DNA from: Bacteroidota bacterium
Lineage (GTDB): Bacteria > Bacteroidota > Bacteroidia > Cytophagales > Cytophagaceae
Direction: 5' to 3'
Assembly: GCA_023392125.1 (NCBI GenBank)
Contig: JAEVZS010000014.1
Location: forward strand, 1-56,311
DNA: 56,311 nt
The translations under genes were made by a program, and so were the position numbers. The notes below the pieces were generated by a model that saw only the letters and a list, made by a program, of their open reading frames with translations, did not search any database and was not told the DNA's origin. This document shows positions 33,079-41,945 of this stretch, in pieces; position 1 is the stretch's first letter, and each line of letters opens with the position of its first letter.

Positions 33079-33178
33079 GAGTTATTTAATTGTTTGAGTT
33101 AATAATAATTTCCCTAAAAATATCTGTGCAATTTATAAAAATTGCCTAAAAGTCCATATACAATAAATCTAAAAATTT

Positions 33179-33907
33179 CTACTCAAAGTGTAAAAACAAG
33201 CTCACCGTATGGGTGGAGATGCGATTCAAGCTTTGTGAGTATACATTCGGATCATCGTTCAGCAAATTCAGCAGCCCATGTGAAAACCTGATTTCAGGAG
33301 AAAACTTAAAAAAAGGATAAAAGATATCCAGACCAAATCCGTAATCAAAGGACAGGTCATAGTTATTTGTCCTGAGATCGGTCTCCTTTTTTTCTTTCTT
33401 TTTGGCCCCGGCTTCTATACCTGCTTTTAGTCCGGCAGTCATATACATGCGGAGATTGCCTCTCCGCTCTGAACGATACTGCCCCATGAGCGGGATTTCA
33501 ACAAATGTAGACTCCGTCACCTGCCTGTTTCCCACTCCTCCTTTAAGGATATAGTCCACACTACGCTCATAAAAGGAGACTGTAGGTAAAAGCCGCACGG
33601 TAAAATAGTCGGCAACCTTGTAATTGAGAATAAAACCGAGTGAAAAACCTGTTGACCGGGGAGCCAGCACTGACATGGCCGTATCCTCACGGACAAAATG
33701 TTCTGAATGCAGCAATCTATAACGGGTAGTATTTATCCCCAGGGTAAATCCGTAATGCAGCTTTCGGTCGTCATAGTTCGGAAGATTGGTTTGCTTTCTC
33801 TTAATCTGACTGTGTACCGGTCCGGCAAAAAGTAAGGCAAAACAAAAAGCGAGAACTATTTTATTCCGGTATAGATCGAGCTTATGCCAAAAGTTAATTT
33901 TTTCCAT
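33179..33907 (-). CDS. porT: PorT-like outer-membrane protein of the type IX secretion system
   Basis: Predicted outer-membrane beta-barrel of 242 residues needed, in this family, for T9SS function and gliding or secretion. A signal sequence (hydrophobic core about 17 to 29, cleavage near H-S-Q) is followed by N-L-P-N-Y-D-D-R-K-L-H-Y-G-F-T-L-G-I-N, a stretch typical of PorT, then an eight-strand-like barrel with the segment E-I-P-L-M-G-Q-Y and an aromatic C-terminus (S-L-F-L-H-F-E). Its ATG lies 52 bases inside the end of ubiE; no later ATG would keep the signal peptide. PorT next to ubiE is a known arrangement in this phylum, and the window contains several T9SS cargo genes. Confidence 0.82.
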   Translation of the reverse strand: MEKINFWHKLDLYRNKIVLAFCFALLFAGPVHSQIKRKQTNLPNYDDRKLHYGFTLGINTTRYRLLHSEHFVREDTAMSVLAPRSTGFSLGFILNYKVADYFTVRLLPTVSFYERSVDYILKGGVGNRQVTESTFVEIPLMGQYRSERRGNLRMYMTAGLKAGIEAGAKKKEKKETDLRTNNYDLSFDYGFGLDIFYPFFKFSPEIRFSHGLLNLLNDDPNVYSQSLNRISTHTVSLFLHFE

Positions 33908-34581
33908 TGTACATTTTTAAATCCGGCATCTTTGAGTTTTTCCAAAAATGCATCGCCAAACGGAAACTTCTCTACGGACTCCGGAAGATATGAATAGGCA
34001 GACATATCTTTCGAAACAAGCCTCCCGATAAATGGCAAAATATATTTAAAATAAAAGTTATACAAGTAGTTGACCGGAAAAGTTTGTGGTTTGGAAAACT
34101 CAAGTATCATTACCTTACCGCCTGGTCTCAGCACCCTGTTCAGTTCTTTCAGACCTTTTTCCAGATTCTCAAAATTCCGCACACCGAAAGCCACCATCAC
34201 CGCATCAAAAGTCCCATCTTCAAAAATCAGGTTTTCGCTATCGCCCTTTTGCAGTGTAATAACGTTGCCGAGGCCCGATTCTTTTATTTTTTTTCTGCCG
34301 ACTTCCAGCATTCCTTCTGAAATATCTACTCCGGTGATTGATTCCGGCTTCAGCATCTTTTCCGCCATGATTGCCAGATCTCCCGTGCCTGTTGCTACAT
34401 CCAGCAGCTTTCCGGGCTTGAGCGCTTTCAATTCTTTAATTGCCTTCTTTCTCCAGTGCACATCAATCCCCACACTCAATACCCTGTTTAACAGGTCATA
34501 GCGTGCAGAAACATTATCAAACATAGCTGCAACCTGCTCTTTTTTACCGGCTTCGCTTTCTTTATATGGAACAACTGTCAT
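33856..34581 (-). CDS. ubiE: Demethylmenaquinone methyltransferase
   Basis: S-adenosylmethionine-dependent C-methyltransferase for the last step of menaquinone synthesis, 241 residues. It has M-F-D-N-V-S-A-R-Y-D-L-L-N-R near the start, the SAM-binding motif L-D-V-A-T-G-T-G-D-L-A, and M-V-A-F-G-V-R-N-F, all characteristic of UbiE/MenG. Bacteroidota use menaquinone, so the MenG role is the more likely. The gene overlaps porT downstream by 52 bases. Confidence 0.94.
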   Translation of the reverse strand: MTVVPYKESEAGKKEQVAAMFDNVSARYDLLNRVLSVGIDVHWRKKAIKELKALKPGKLLDVATGTGDLAIMAEKMLKPESITGVDISEGMLEVGRKKIKESGLGNVITLQKGDSENLIFEDGTFDAVMVAFGVRNFENLEKGLKELNRVLRPGGKVMILEFSKPQTFPVNYLYNFYFKYILPFIGRLVSKDMSAYSYLPESVEKFPFGDAFLEKLKDAGFKNVQWKKLTFGISSIYTGIK

Positions 34582-34680
34582 AGCAGTATGGCTTCAATGT
34601 TAGCATTAAAATATCGAATGCTGCGAAGGTAACTAATTTTAAAGATAATTTTGCCTTTTCCCGATAGCATTTCGGTCAAT

Positions 34681-35784
34681 CTATTTTTTCCCGTTAAAGA
34701 GCTGTTTTAGCTTAGCCAGTGTCAGCGCATGATCTTCCGTACCATCGGTTCCCAGCAAAAAAGAAACCGGTTTCAATGCATCAACATGATCACAGACAAT
34801 TTTAAACATTGCCAGAAAGGGGACAGAAAGGAACATACCGGGCACACCCCACAACATACCGCCAACCATAATACTGAGTATGGTCATAAACGGATTTAAC
34901 CGTACATTGCCACCGGTAATATTCGGTGTGAGTATATTATTCTCAACAAACTGAACAATAAGAAAAAGAACAGCTACCCCAAAAGCATAGCGGGGTGACT
35001 CCATAGTAATTAATGCAATAATTAACGGCACACAACCACCAATAAGGGTACCAAAATAGGGTATAAAATTAAAGAAAGCCGAAATAATACCAAGCAGAAC
35101 CGGATAGTCTATTCCGACAATCATCAGTCCGAGAGAGTTGACAACACACAGAATAAGCACCACCACGGTTATACCCGTCATATAACGTTTAATGACATGT
35201 GTTACTTCATCCAGTATTTTATGCGTTTTGTCATGAATACGATCCGGCACAATCAAAAGAATAAATTCTATAAACTTATTCCGATAATACAGAATAAAGA
35301 ATACATATACCGGCAATATACCCAGCGCGACAAGGGTCCCGGCAGTCGCATTTAACGCTGTACCGATCAACTGACTACCAGATTCAAAAACATCATTTAT
35401 TCTGGATTTAATCCATTGCTTCTGCACATCGGCAGAGACTCCGACATATTCTTCCATTGACCAGACTACCTGATCTATATTCGCAATGGTCTTGTTTTTT
35501 AGCTGAGGAAAGTCTTTGACAAAAACAGCCAGCTGAGAAGAAATCAGTACTATGATACCAAAAAATATAACAGCCGCTATAATCAGACATATAAAGTTGG
35601 ACAAAATACGAGGAACTCGGTGCTTTTCCAGAAACCGTCCCAATGGATATAATAAATAGGCAAAAAGGATTCCCAGCCCCAGAGGATACAATAAAGCTCT
35701 GGCTACGCTCAGACAGTAAATGATCAGGATTACGAAAAGCAGAAAAAAAACAGCTCGTTTTATAAACGAGTAATATCTTAGCAT
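34681..35784 (-). CDS. AI-2E family transporter (PerM/YdiK-like)
   Basis: Polytopic inner-membrane protein of 367 residues with about seven to eight membrane helices and the family motif P-V-L-L-G-I-I-S-A-F-F-N-F-I-P-Y-F-G. Despite the family name most members have not been shown to carry autoinducer 2; some act as ion or solute exporters. It is a single gene between ubiE and glycine dehydrogenase. The substrate is unknown. Confidence 0.88.
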   Translation of the reverse strand: MLRYYSFIKRAVFFLLFVILIIYCLSVARALLYPLGLGILFAYLLYPLGRFLEKHRVPRILSNFICLIIAAVIFFGIIVLISSQLAVFVKDFPQLKNKTIANIDQVVWSMEEYVGVSADVQKQWIKSRINDVFESGSQLIGTALNATAGTLVALGILPVYVFFILYYRNKFIEFILLIVPDRIHDKTHKILDEVTHVIKRYMTGITVVVLILCVVNSLGLMIVGIDYPVLLGIISAFFNFIPYFGTLIGGCVPLIIALITMESPRYAFGVAVLFLIVQFVENNILTPNITGGNVRLNPFMTILSIMVGGMLWGVPGMFLSVPFLAMFKIVCDHVDALKPVSFLLGTDGTEDHALTLAKLKQLFNGKK

Positions 35785-35853
35785 AAATCAGGCTGTTAAA
35801 ACACTACTGATGACGGGATTTCTTTAAAACAACGTTACTATACAGATTCAGCT

Positions 35854-35878
35854 GACCAGCATAGACACTATGCTGGTC
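35854..35878. other. Perfect 11-bp hairpin without T run
   Basis: GACCAGCATAG and CTATGCTGGTC flank a 3-base loop (ACA) in the gap between glycine dehydrogenase and the AI-2E family gene. Neither strand has a T run after the stem, so it is not a standard terminator; it may still stop transcription or protect an RNA end. Confidence 0.45.
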
Positions 35879-35999
35879 CTTTCGATCAGTTAGTCAACTC
35901 GTTTGTTCCATTTTATTTCCCGGATCTTTAACGTAGCATAAACAGGATTTGCGCCAGATTGTTTACAAAACCGCTGTCTTTTCTTCAGAATGCCAGAAA

Positions 36000-38876
36000 C
36001 TAAACAGATTCGATATATGCCTCCACCGGTGTGCAGGTACAAATCAGATTTCTGTCTCCATAGGCGCTGTCTATTCTGCTCACTGAAGGCCAGAACTTGG
36101 TATCTTTGATCCAGCCCAGGGGAAATGCAGCCTTTTCGCGTGAATATGGCCGATCCCAGTGGTCTGAGGCAACGACTTCCGCTGTATGCGGAGCCCGCTG
36201 CAATACATTATTTTCTCTATCCGCTTTGCCTTCTTCTACTTCTCTTATCTCTTCCCGGATAGCGATCATTGCTTCGCAAAAACGGTCAAGCTCTGCCTGA
36301 GACTCACTTTCGGTCGGCTCGATCATCAGCGTCCCGGGTACAGGGAAGGACACTGTCGGGGAATGGAAGCCAAAGTCCATAAGACGCTTGGCAATATCCT
36401 CTACTTCTACACCGGCACTCTGCTTAAAGCTGCGGCAGTCGAGTATGAACTCATGTGCACAGCGGTTATTGGCTCCTGAATAGAGCACCGGATAATGTTT
36501 TTCAAGGCGAGCCTTCAGGTAATTCGCATTCAGAATAGCATACCGGGTCGCATCTTTTAGCCCGTTTTCACCCATCATGGAAATATAGGCATAGGAAATC
36601 GGCAATATCGAGGCGCTACCGTACGGAGCAGCAGAAACAGCCGTAATGGCCTCCGTGCCCGATACCTGAACTACCGGATGTCCGGGTAAGAAAGGAACGA
36701 GATGTCCGGCAACGCCTATCGGGCCCATACCAGGCCCTCCACCGCCATGTGGTATACAAAATGTCTTATGCAGATTCAGATGACATACATCAGCACCTAT
36801 AAATCCAGGACTGGTTAAGCCTACCTGCGCATTCATATTGGCTCCGTCCATATATACCTGTCCGCCTGCAGCATGTATCATTGAGCATATTTCACGCACC
36901 TGCTCCTCAAATACGCCATGGGTCGAGGGGTATGTAATCAGCAGTGCCCCCAGATGGTCACGATGCTTGTCAACCTTCAGCCGGAGATCATCCAGATCGA
37001 TGTTTCCTTTATCGTCACATTTGACAACCACTACTTCAAATCCTGCCATGACCGCGCTTGCCGGATTGGTACCATGCGCAGAAGACGGTATAAGGGCAAT
37101 CGTGCGGTGCGCTTCTCCCCTGCTTTCAAAATACCTGCGTATCACAAGCAATCCGGCATACTCTCCCTGCGCTCCGGAATTGGGTTGCAGAGACACGTCC
37201 GCAAAACCAGTAATCTCGGCAAGCCAGCTTCTGAGCTCAGTAAAAAGTCGCTTGTAGCCTTTTACCTGATCATCCGGCGCAAAAGGATGAATACCCGCAA
37301 ACTCCGGCCAGGTAATCGCCAGCATCTCGGTCGTAGCATTGAGCTTCATCGTACAGGAGCCCAGTGCAATCATGGAGTGTACCAGAGAAAGGTCTTTGTT
37401 TTCAAGCTGCTTCAGATAGCGAAGCAGCTCATGTTCGGTATGATACGCATTGAATACCTTATGATGCAGATAATCATCCTTTCTCCGTAATGATTCAGGA
37501 TAAACAATATCCAGCTTTTCTGCCAGCTTGCCCCAGTCTGCTGACACTCCGAATGCCTGTGCCACGGCGGCAACATCAGTAATTTCTGTAGTTTCATCCA
37601 CTGAGATCTGAATACAGCCACTCTTTTCATCATACAAAAGATTGATGCCCGCGGCCAGCGCCCGTTGCCGGATTTCTTCAAGGCGATCACCGGCCTCAAT
37701 ACGGATTGTATCAAAAAAGCAGGGATTCAGCTGCTGAAAGCCTCCAAGCTTTAGCCCGTCTGCCAGCAACCGGGCCATGCCGTGCACTCTTTCAGCAATC
37801 CCTTTCAAGCCCTGCGGACCGTGGTAAATTACATAAGCGGCAGAAATAACCGCCAGTAAAACCTGTGCGGTACATATATTGGAAGTTGCTTTTTCCCGTC
37901 GGATATGCTGCTCACGTGTTTGCAGCGCCATCCGGTAAGCGGTTTTCCCTTCCGCATCTACGGATATACCGATAATACGTCCCGGAATAATACGTTTGAA
38001 TTCTTCTCTGGTCGCAAAATATGCTGCATGAGGTCCGCCAAATCCCATGGGTACCCCAAACCGCTGCGTAGTTCCGATAACAGCATCCGCCCCCATTTGT
38101 CCGGGAGATGTAAGAATAGCGAGACTCAGCAGATCGGCGGCAAACCCGACGGGAATATCCTGGTCATGCGCTGCTTTAGTCAGCTGACTATAATCACGCA
38201 CCTCTCCTTTCGCATCCGGGTACTGCACCAGAATACCAAAAAGTGCGGTATCCGTGAAATCAATATCTTCCACCCGGCCAATCCGCAGCTTGATGCCAAG
38301 CGGAGCGGTACGGGTTTTAAGCACATCAAGCGTTTGCGGAAAGCAGGCCTCCGAAACGAAAAAGGTATCCGCGTTTTTCCTGTTGCCTTTCCTTGCATTG
38401 TAAAACATATTGACCAGCTCAGCCGCCGCTGTAGCCTCATCCAGCAACGAAGCATTGGCAATCTCCATACCTGTAAGCTCCGTCACAATGGTCTGGTAGT
38501 TGAGCAGCATTTCCAGCCTTCCCTGGGCTATCTCGGCCTGATAGGGAGTATAGGCAGTGTACCAGCCCGGATTTTCAAGAATATTGCGGACAATAACATT
38601 AGGCGTGATACAATCATAGTATCCCTGTCCTATATACGATTTAAAAATGCTGTTTTCTGCTGCAAGCTTTCTGAACTCGCTCAGAAAAACATACTCAGAC
38701 TTCTCCTGAGGCAGTCTGAGCTTTTCCTTCAGCCGGATCGTATCCGGAATGGTCTGATCAATCAGCTGATCAAGCGATTTGACTCCGATCACTGACAACA
38801 TATCTGCCAGCTGCGCATCTGTAACACCAATATGTCTTTTGGCAAATTTCTTCCTGTTGGTAAGATTAATGCTCAT
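36000..38876 (-). CDS. gcvP: Glycine dehydrogenase (decarboxylating), P protein
   Basis: Pyridoxal-phosphate enzyme of the glycine cleavage system that decarboxylates glycine and passes the aminomethyl group to the lipoyl H protein. At 958 residues it is the full-length single-chain form. The PLP lysine lies in L-H-K-T-F-C-I-P-H-G-G-G-G-P-G, in the C-terminal half. The first half begins with A-K-R-H-I-G, typical of the family. It stands alone; gcvH and gcvT are not in the window. The lipoyl synthase and dihydrolipoamide dehydrogenase genes 6 to 11 kb away supply related steps. Confidence 0.97.
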   Translation of the reverse strand: MSINLTNRKKFAKRHIGVTDAQLADMLSVIGVKSLDQLIDQTIPDTIRLKEKLRLPQEKSEYVFLSEFRKLAAENSIFKSYIGQGYYDCITPNVIVRNILENPGWYTAYTPYQAEIAQGRLEMLLNYQTIVTELTGMEIANASLLDEATAAAELVNMFYNARKGNRKNADTFFVSEACFPQTLDVLKTRTAPLGIKLRIGRVEDIDFTDTALFGILVQYPDAKGEVRDYSQLTKAAHDQDIPVGFAADLLSLAILTSPGQMGADAVIGTTQRFGVPMGFGGPHAAYFATREEFKRIIPGRIIGISVDAEGKTAYRMALQTREQHIRREKATSNICTAQVLLAVISAAYVIYHGPQGLKGIAERVHGMARLLADGLKLGGFQQLNPCFFDTIRIEAGDRLEEIRQRALAAGINLLYDEKSGCIQISVDETTEITDVAAVAQAFGVSADWGKLAEKLDIVYPESLRRKDDYLHHKVFNAYHTEHELLRYLKQLENKDLSLVHSMIALGSCTMKLNATTEMLAITWPEFAGIHPFAPDDQVKGYKRLFTELRSWLAEITGFADVSLQPNSGAQGEYAGLLVIRRYFESRGEAHRTIALIPSSAHGTNPASAVMAGFEVVVVKCDDKGNIDLDDLRLKVDKHRDHLGALLITYPSTHGVFEEQVREICSMIHAAGGQVYMDGANMNAQVGLTSPGFIGADVCHLNLHKTFCIPHGGGGPGMGPIGVAGHLVPFLPGHPVVQVSGTEAITAVSAAPYGSASILPISYAYISMMGENGLKDATRYAILNANYLKARLEKHYPVLYSGANNRCAHEFILDCRSFKQSAGVEVEDIAKRLMDFGFHSPTVSFPVPGTLMIEPTESESQAELDRFCEAMIAIREEIREVEEGKADRENNVLQRAPHTAEVVASDHWDRPYSREKAAFPLGWIKDTKFWPSVSRIDSAYGDRNLICTCTPVEAYIESV

Positions 38877-38917
38877 TTCTAAACCCGATTATTTTTTTAA
38901 TACAAAGGAAAGAGCGG

Positions 38918-38925
38918 CAAAGTTA
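38918..38925 (-). promoter_or_regulatory. Possible -7 box of gcvP
   Basis: On the minus strand TAACTTTG fits TAnnTTTG, about 42 bases before the gcvP start codon. No upstream TTG at the usual distance. Confidence 0.35.
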
Positions 38926-39039
38926 AAAATAAAACCAGTGCCGGTCCTATAAACTTATGCACATACCCTCATGAAAATACTGATAACAGCTATCCTTTTT
39001 TCAGCATATGTTTTCCCGTTCTGAAAGAGAGCTTCCATA

Positions 39040-40665
39040 TTATTTCCGTACCAGCTTTCTGGCTTCTTCCATGTGCTTCATAGCCTGAATAAAAATTTCG
39101 TCGCTTGCGTTCAGGATCGGATAAAAGCCATTATTTCCCCAGATGCTGCGGGCTATGTACGCTTTCATATTCTGCTTGATATATTCCCTGGATTTTTTGA
39201 ATTCCTTCTCTCTGAACTTCAGCCCGGAAGCGGTCGCCATGCGTATCACCTCATCCAGCATGGCATCGGTAATCTGAAAGGATTTCCGAAACTCCTCAAC
39301 GTCGTACTGCTCCAGCTTTTCCTTATTTACCGAATAATAATTAAGCGTAAATTCCCGGATAATATTCCGGTTAAACAGCTCAACCAGGTAATTGGTAAAG
39401 GAAGAAGTATCTCTCGCTACAAATACATCGGGCATAATACCACCACCTCCGTATACTGTCCGGCCATTAAGCGTGGTATATTTCAGTGAATCATTGAGCC
39501 GTATGCTGTCCAGATGAAAAAACTCCCCGTGATTGTACCGCTTCAAAAGATCGTTATTATACTCATCCAGCGATGCACCTGTATATGGTTTCTGTATGCA
39601 GCGCCCGCTTGGTGTATAATATCTTGAAATCGTAAGCCTGAGCTCAGAATCATCCTTGAGCGATATCGGCATCTGAACAAGTCCTTTGCCAAAAGAACGA
39701 CGTCCGACAATCAATGCACGGTCATTATCCTGCAATGCACCCGAAACGATTTCCGAAGCAGAAGCGCTGCCTTCGTTGATTAATACAACAATGGCTCCCT
39801 CCTCAAAAACGCCTTTTCTGCTGGCATATACCCGCTGATCATATTTGCTGTCTTTGCCATCGGTATACACGATAAGCTTATTTCCGCTGATAAATTCATC
39901 CGCCATTTTAGTTGCACGGTCCATATATCCTCCGGGATTATCACGCAGATCCAGAATCAGATTATTCATTCCCATCGCTTTCAGCTTGTCCAGCGCTTCC
40001 TTAAACTCGTTGTACGTCCCGGCCGAAAAGCGGCTTACTTTTATATATCCCGTTTCTGCATCCACCATGTAGGAAATGTCAATGGAGTACGTAGGAATTT
40101 TGTCTCTTACAACCTGAAAATCAAAATGCTTTTTTTGTGCACCCCGCTGTACAGTCAGCGTAACAGTGGAGCCTTTTTTACCACGCAGCAACGAAAATAC
40201 ATCGGCATTGCTGATGGTTTTGCCGGCAACAAGGGAATCATTGACTCTGACAATCTTATCCCCGGCCAGTAAACCCGCCTGATCTGAAGGCCCCCCGCTT
40301 ATCGGCGCCACGACAATAATCGTATCCCGGATAATGTTGAATTCAATACCCACGCCTTCAAAGTCGCTTTCCAGCTGACTATGGGCCAGCTGAATATCCG
40401 ATTTCGGAATATATACCGTATGCGGATCAAGCTTTTCGAGCATTTTGATAATGGAATATTCTGCGAGTTTCTCAAGCTCTACCGTATCTACATAATCCTT
40501 GTCAATATAGGTAAGTACATCGGCAATTTTCCTGTATGCTGCGGTTATATCACTTTTCCTGGATGAGTCGAAAAACATTGCTCCGATAAAAATTCCGCAT
40601 ACAAGGGCCAGCGCAAGAAAAACAGGTAGCTTAATCTGGGAACGGTTGTTATAATATTTTGACAC
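39040..40665 (-). CDS. CtpA-type C-terminal processing protease, S41 family
   Basis: Membrane-anchored periplasmic serine protease of 541 residues. It starts with GTG at 40665. One N-terminal membrane helix (about 12 to 32) is followed by a helical region, a PDZ domain (about 85 to 170, with G-V-G-I-E-F) and the S41 domain with Ser in G-S-A-S-A-S-E-I and Lys in S-F-G-K-G-L-V-Q. A long C-terminal part of about 180 residues with charged helices follows. It is shorter than the Prc-type enzyme at 20.8 to 22.9 kb and is transcribed away from ruvX. Confidence 0.92.
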   Translation of the reverse strand: MSKYYNNRSQIKLPVFLALALVCGIFIGAMFFDSSRKSDITAAYRKIADVLTYIDKDYVDTVELEKLAEYSIIKMLEKLDPHTVYIPKSDIQLAHSQLESDFEGVGIEFNIIRDTIIVVAPISGGPSDQAGLLAGDKIVRVNDSLVAGKTISNADVFSLLRGKKGSTVTLTVQRGAQKKHFDFQVVRDKIPTYSIDISYMVDAETGYIKVSRFSAGTYNEFKEALDKLKAMGMNNLILDLRDNPGGYMDRATKMADEFISGNKLIVYTDGKDSKYDQRVYASRKGVFEEGAIVVLINEGSASASEIVSGALQDNDRALIVGRRSFGKGLVQMPISLKDDSELRLTISRYYTPSGRCIQKPYTGASLDEYNNDLLKRYNHGEFFHLDSIRLNDSLKYTTLNGRTVYGGGGIMPDVFVARDTSSFTNYLVELFNRNIIREFTLNYYSVNKEKLEQYDVEEFRKSFQITDAMLDEVIRMATASGLKFREKEFKKSREYIKQNMKAYIARSIWGNNGFYPILNASDEIFIQAMKHMEEARKLVRK

Positions 40666-40826
40666 GTTATTAGTAGCAGGTTATCGTATAATATATACCG
40701 CTAAGTTAACTATAATTTTAAAAGTAAAGTTTGATTGTGCTGCATATATGTATACCGATACACGCAGAAATTGCATTTGTGCTGATAAAAGCCGGATCCG
40801 GCTTTTCCATCTAAATATAATTCAGC

Positions 40827-40834
40827 TATCTTTG
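40827..40834 (+). promoter_or_regulatory. Possible -7 box directly before ruvX
   Basis: TATCTTTG fits TAnnTTTG exactly and ends only 4 bases before the TTG start codon of ruvX. If used, the mRNA would begin at or next to the start codon. There is no clear TTG element upstream. Confidence 0.35.
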
Positions 40835-40838
40835 AAAA

Positions 40839-41282
40839 TTGAAAATCAGTAAACGTTCACCGGGCTTGGGAAGAATTGTCGCAATAGATTATGGCACCAA
40901 ACGGGTCGGACTGGCAGTGACCGATCCTCTGAAAATCATCGCTACTGCTCTGGACACCCTGCATTCAAAAGATGTAGAAGCTTTTCTGCTGTCCTATCAC
41001 AAGCAGGAAGTAATTGAAGCGTTTGTGGTCGGCCTTCCGCACAATACCACGAATCAGGAAGAATCGGACAATGCAAAAAATGTCCGTCATTTTGCGAACC
41101 GGCTGGCCAAAGTATTTCCGGATATTCCCCTGTATTTTGAAGATGAACGGTATACTTCCAGGATCGCTATGAACGCCATGATACAGGGCGGCATGAAAAA
41201 AAAGGAACGACAAAACAAAAGGAACGTTGATAAAATAAGCGCTGTTATTATTTTGCAGTCTTTTTTGGAGAAAAAACACTAA
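40839..41282 (+). CDS. ruvX: Putative pre-16S rRNA nuclease / Holliday junction resolvase (YqgF/RuvX)
   Basis: RNase H-fold nuclease of 147 residues. The start is TTG at 40839 (M-K-I-S-K-R); no ATG lies before the conserved core. Conserved features are I-V-A-I-D-Y-G-T-K-R-V-G-L-A with the first catalytic Asp, F-V-V-G-L-P in the middle, and D-E-R-Y-T-S near residue 105. In Escherichia coli YqgF matures the 5' end of 16S rRNA. It lies 25 bases upstream of def, with which it forms an operon. Confidence 0.9.
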   Translation: MKISKRSPGLGRIVAIDYGTKRVGLAVTDPLKIIATALDTLHSKDVEAFLLSYHKQEVIEAFVVGLPHNTTNQEESDNAKNVRHFANRLAKVFPDIPLYFEDERYTSRIAMNAMIQGGMKKKERQNKRNVDKISAVIILQSFLEKKH

Positions 41283-41307
41283 CTACTCAAAACGATAAAG
41301 AATAATT

Positions 41308-41859
41308 ATGATATATCCGATAGTTGCATTCGGTGACCCGGTTCTGAAAAAGAAAGCGGAAGAAATTGAAAAAGGCACCGATATACATAAGCTGGTCGAA
41401 GACATGTTTGAAACGATGTATGAAGCAAACGGAGTTGGTCTTGCCGCCCCGCAGGTCGGTCTCAGCCTCAGGCTGTTTGTTGTTGATGCAGAACCGATGG
41501 ATCCGGACAATCTGCAGGGATATAAAAAGGCTTTTGTCAATCCTGTTATTCTGGAAGAATATGAAGAAGAATGGTCGTATGAAGAAGGCTGTCTGAGCAT
41601 TCCGGGTATCAGAGCACATGTGGACCGTCCGGAGGCAATCAAGGTAAAATACTATGATGAAAACTGGAACGAGCACATTGAAGAGCTGGATGGCATGAAG
41701 GCCAGAGTATTTCAGCATGAGTACGATCACATCGAAGGAGTGCTCTTTGTTGATTATATCTCCTCTATCCGCAGAAAACTGCTCAAAAGTAAGCTGGCAG
41801 ACATTTCCAAAGGGAAAGTTGATGTAAGCTACCGTATGCGGTTTCCTCTGAAAAAATAA
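41308..41859 (+). CDS. def: Peptide deformylase
   Basis: Metal enzyme that removes the formyl group from nascent proteins, 183 residues. All three signature motifs are present: G-V-G-L-A-A-P-Q-V-G, E-G-C-L-S-I-P-G and Q-H-E-Y-D-H, which give the metal-binding Cys and two His plus the catalytic Glu/Gln environment. The length is normal. It is the second gene after ruvX. Confidence 0.97.
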   Translation: MIYPIVAFGDPVLKKKAEEIEKGTDIHKLVEDMFETMYEANGVGLAAPQVGLSLRLFVVDAEPMDPDNLQGYKKAFVNPVILEEYEEEWSYEEGCLSIPGIRAHVDRPEAIKVKYYDENWNEHIEELDGMKARVFQHEYDHIEGVLFVDYISSIRRKLLKSKLADISKGKVDVSYRMRFPLKK

Positions 41860-41875
41860 GCCGGATGAACTCTGT

Positions 41876-41922
41876 TATATTTCTTATGCCGGTTGTCTTT
41901 GCAAGCTGACATAAGAAATATA
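41876..41922. terminator. Long inverted repeat between convergent genes
   Basis: TATATTTCTTATG (41876 to 41888) pairs perfectly with CATAAGAAATATA (41910 to 41922) over 13 bp with a 21-base loop. An outer pair, CCGGATG at 41861 and CATCCGG at 41933, can extend the structure. It probably ends transcription from both sides, although the T runs are poor. Confidence 0.5.
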
Positions 41923-41945
41923 CATGTCCGACCATCCGGATCCGG

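Noticed and set aside
34681..35784. Autoinducer-2 exporter as a firm function
   Set aside because: The family name is historical, many members have other or unknown substrates, and no LuxS or AI-2 genes are in the window.
38971..39024. A 17-codon frame with a signal-peptide-like sequence (starts M-K-I-L-I-T-A-I-L-F)
   Set aside because: It stops after 17 codons, lies between two minus-strand genes, and has no ribosome binding site. It could be the stub of a lost gene, but chance is as likely.
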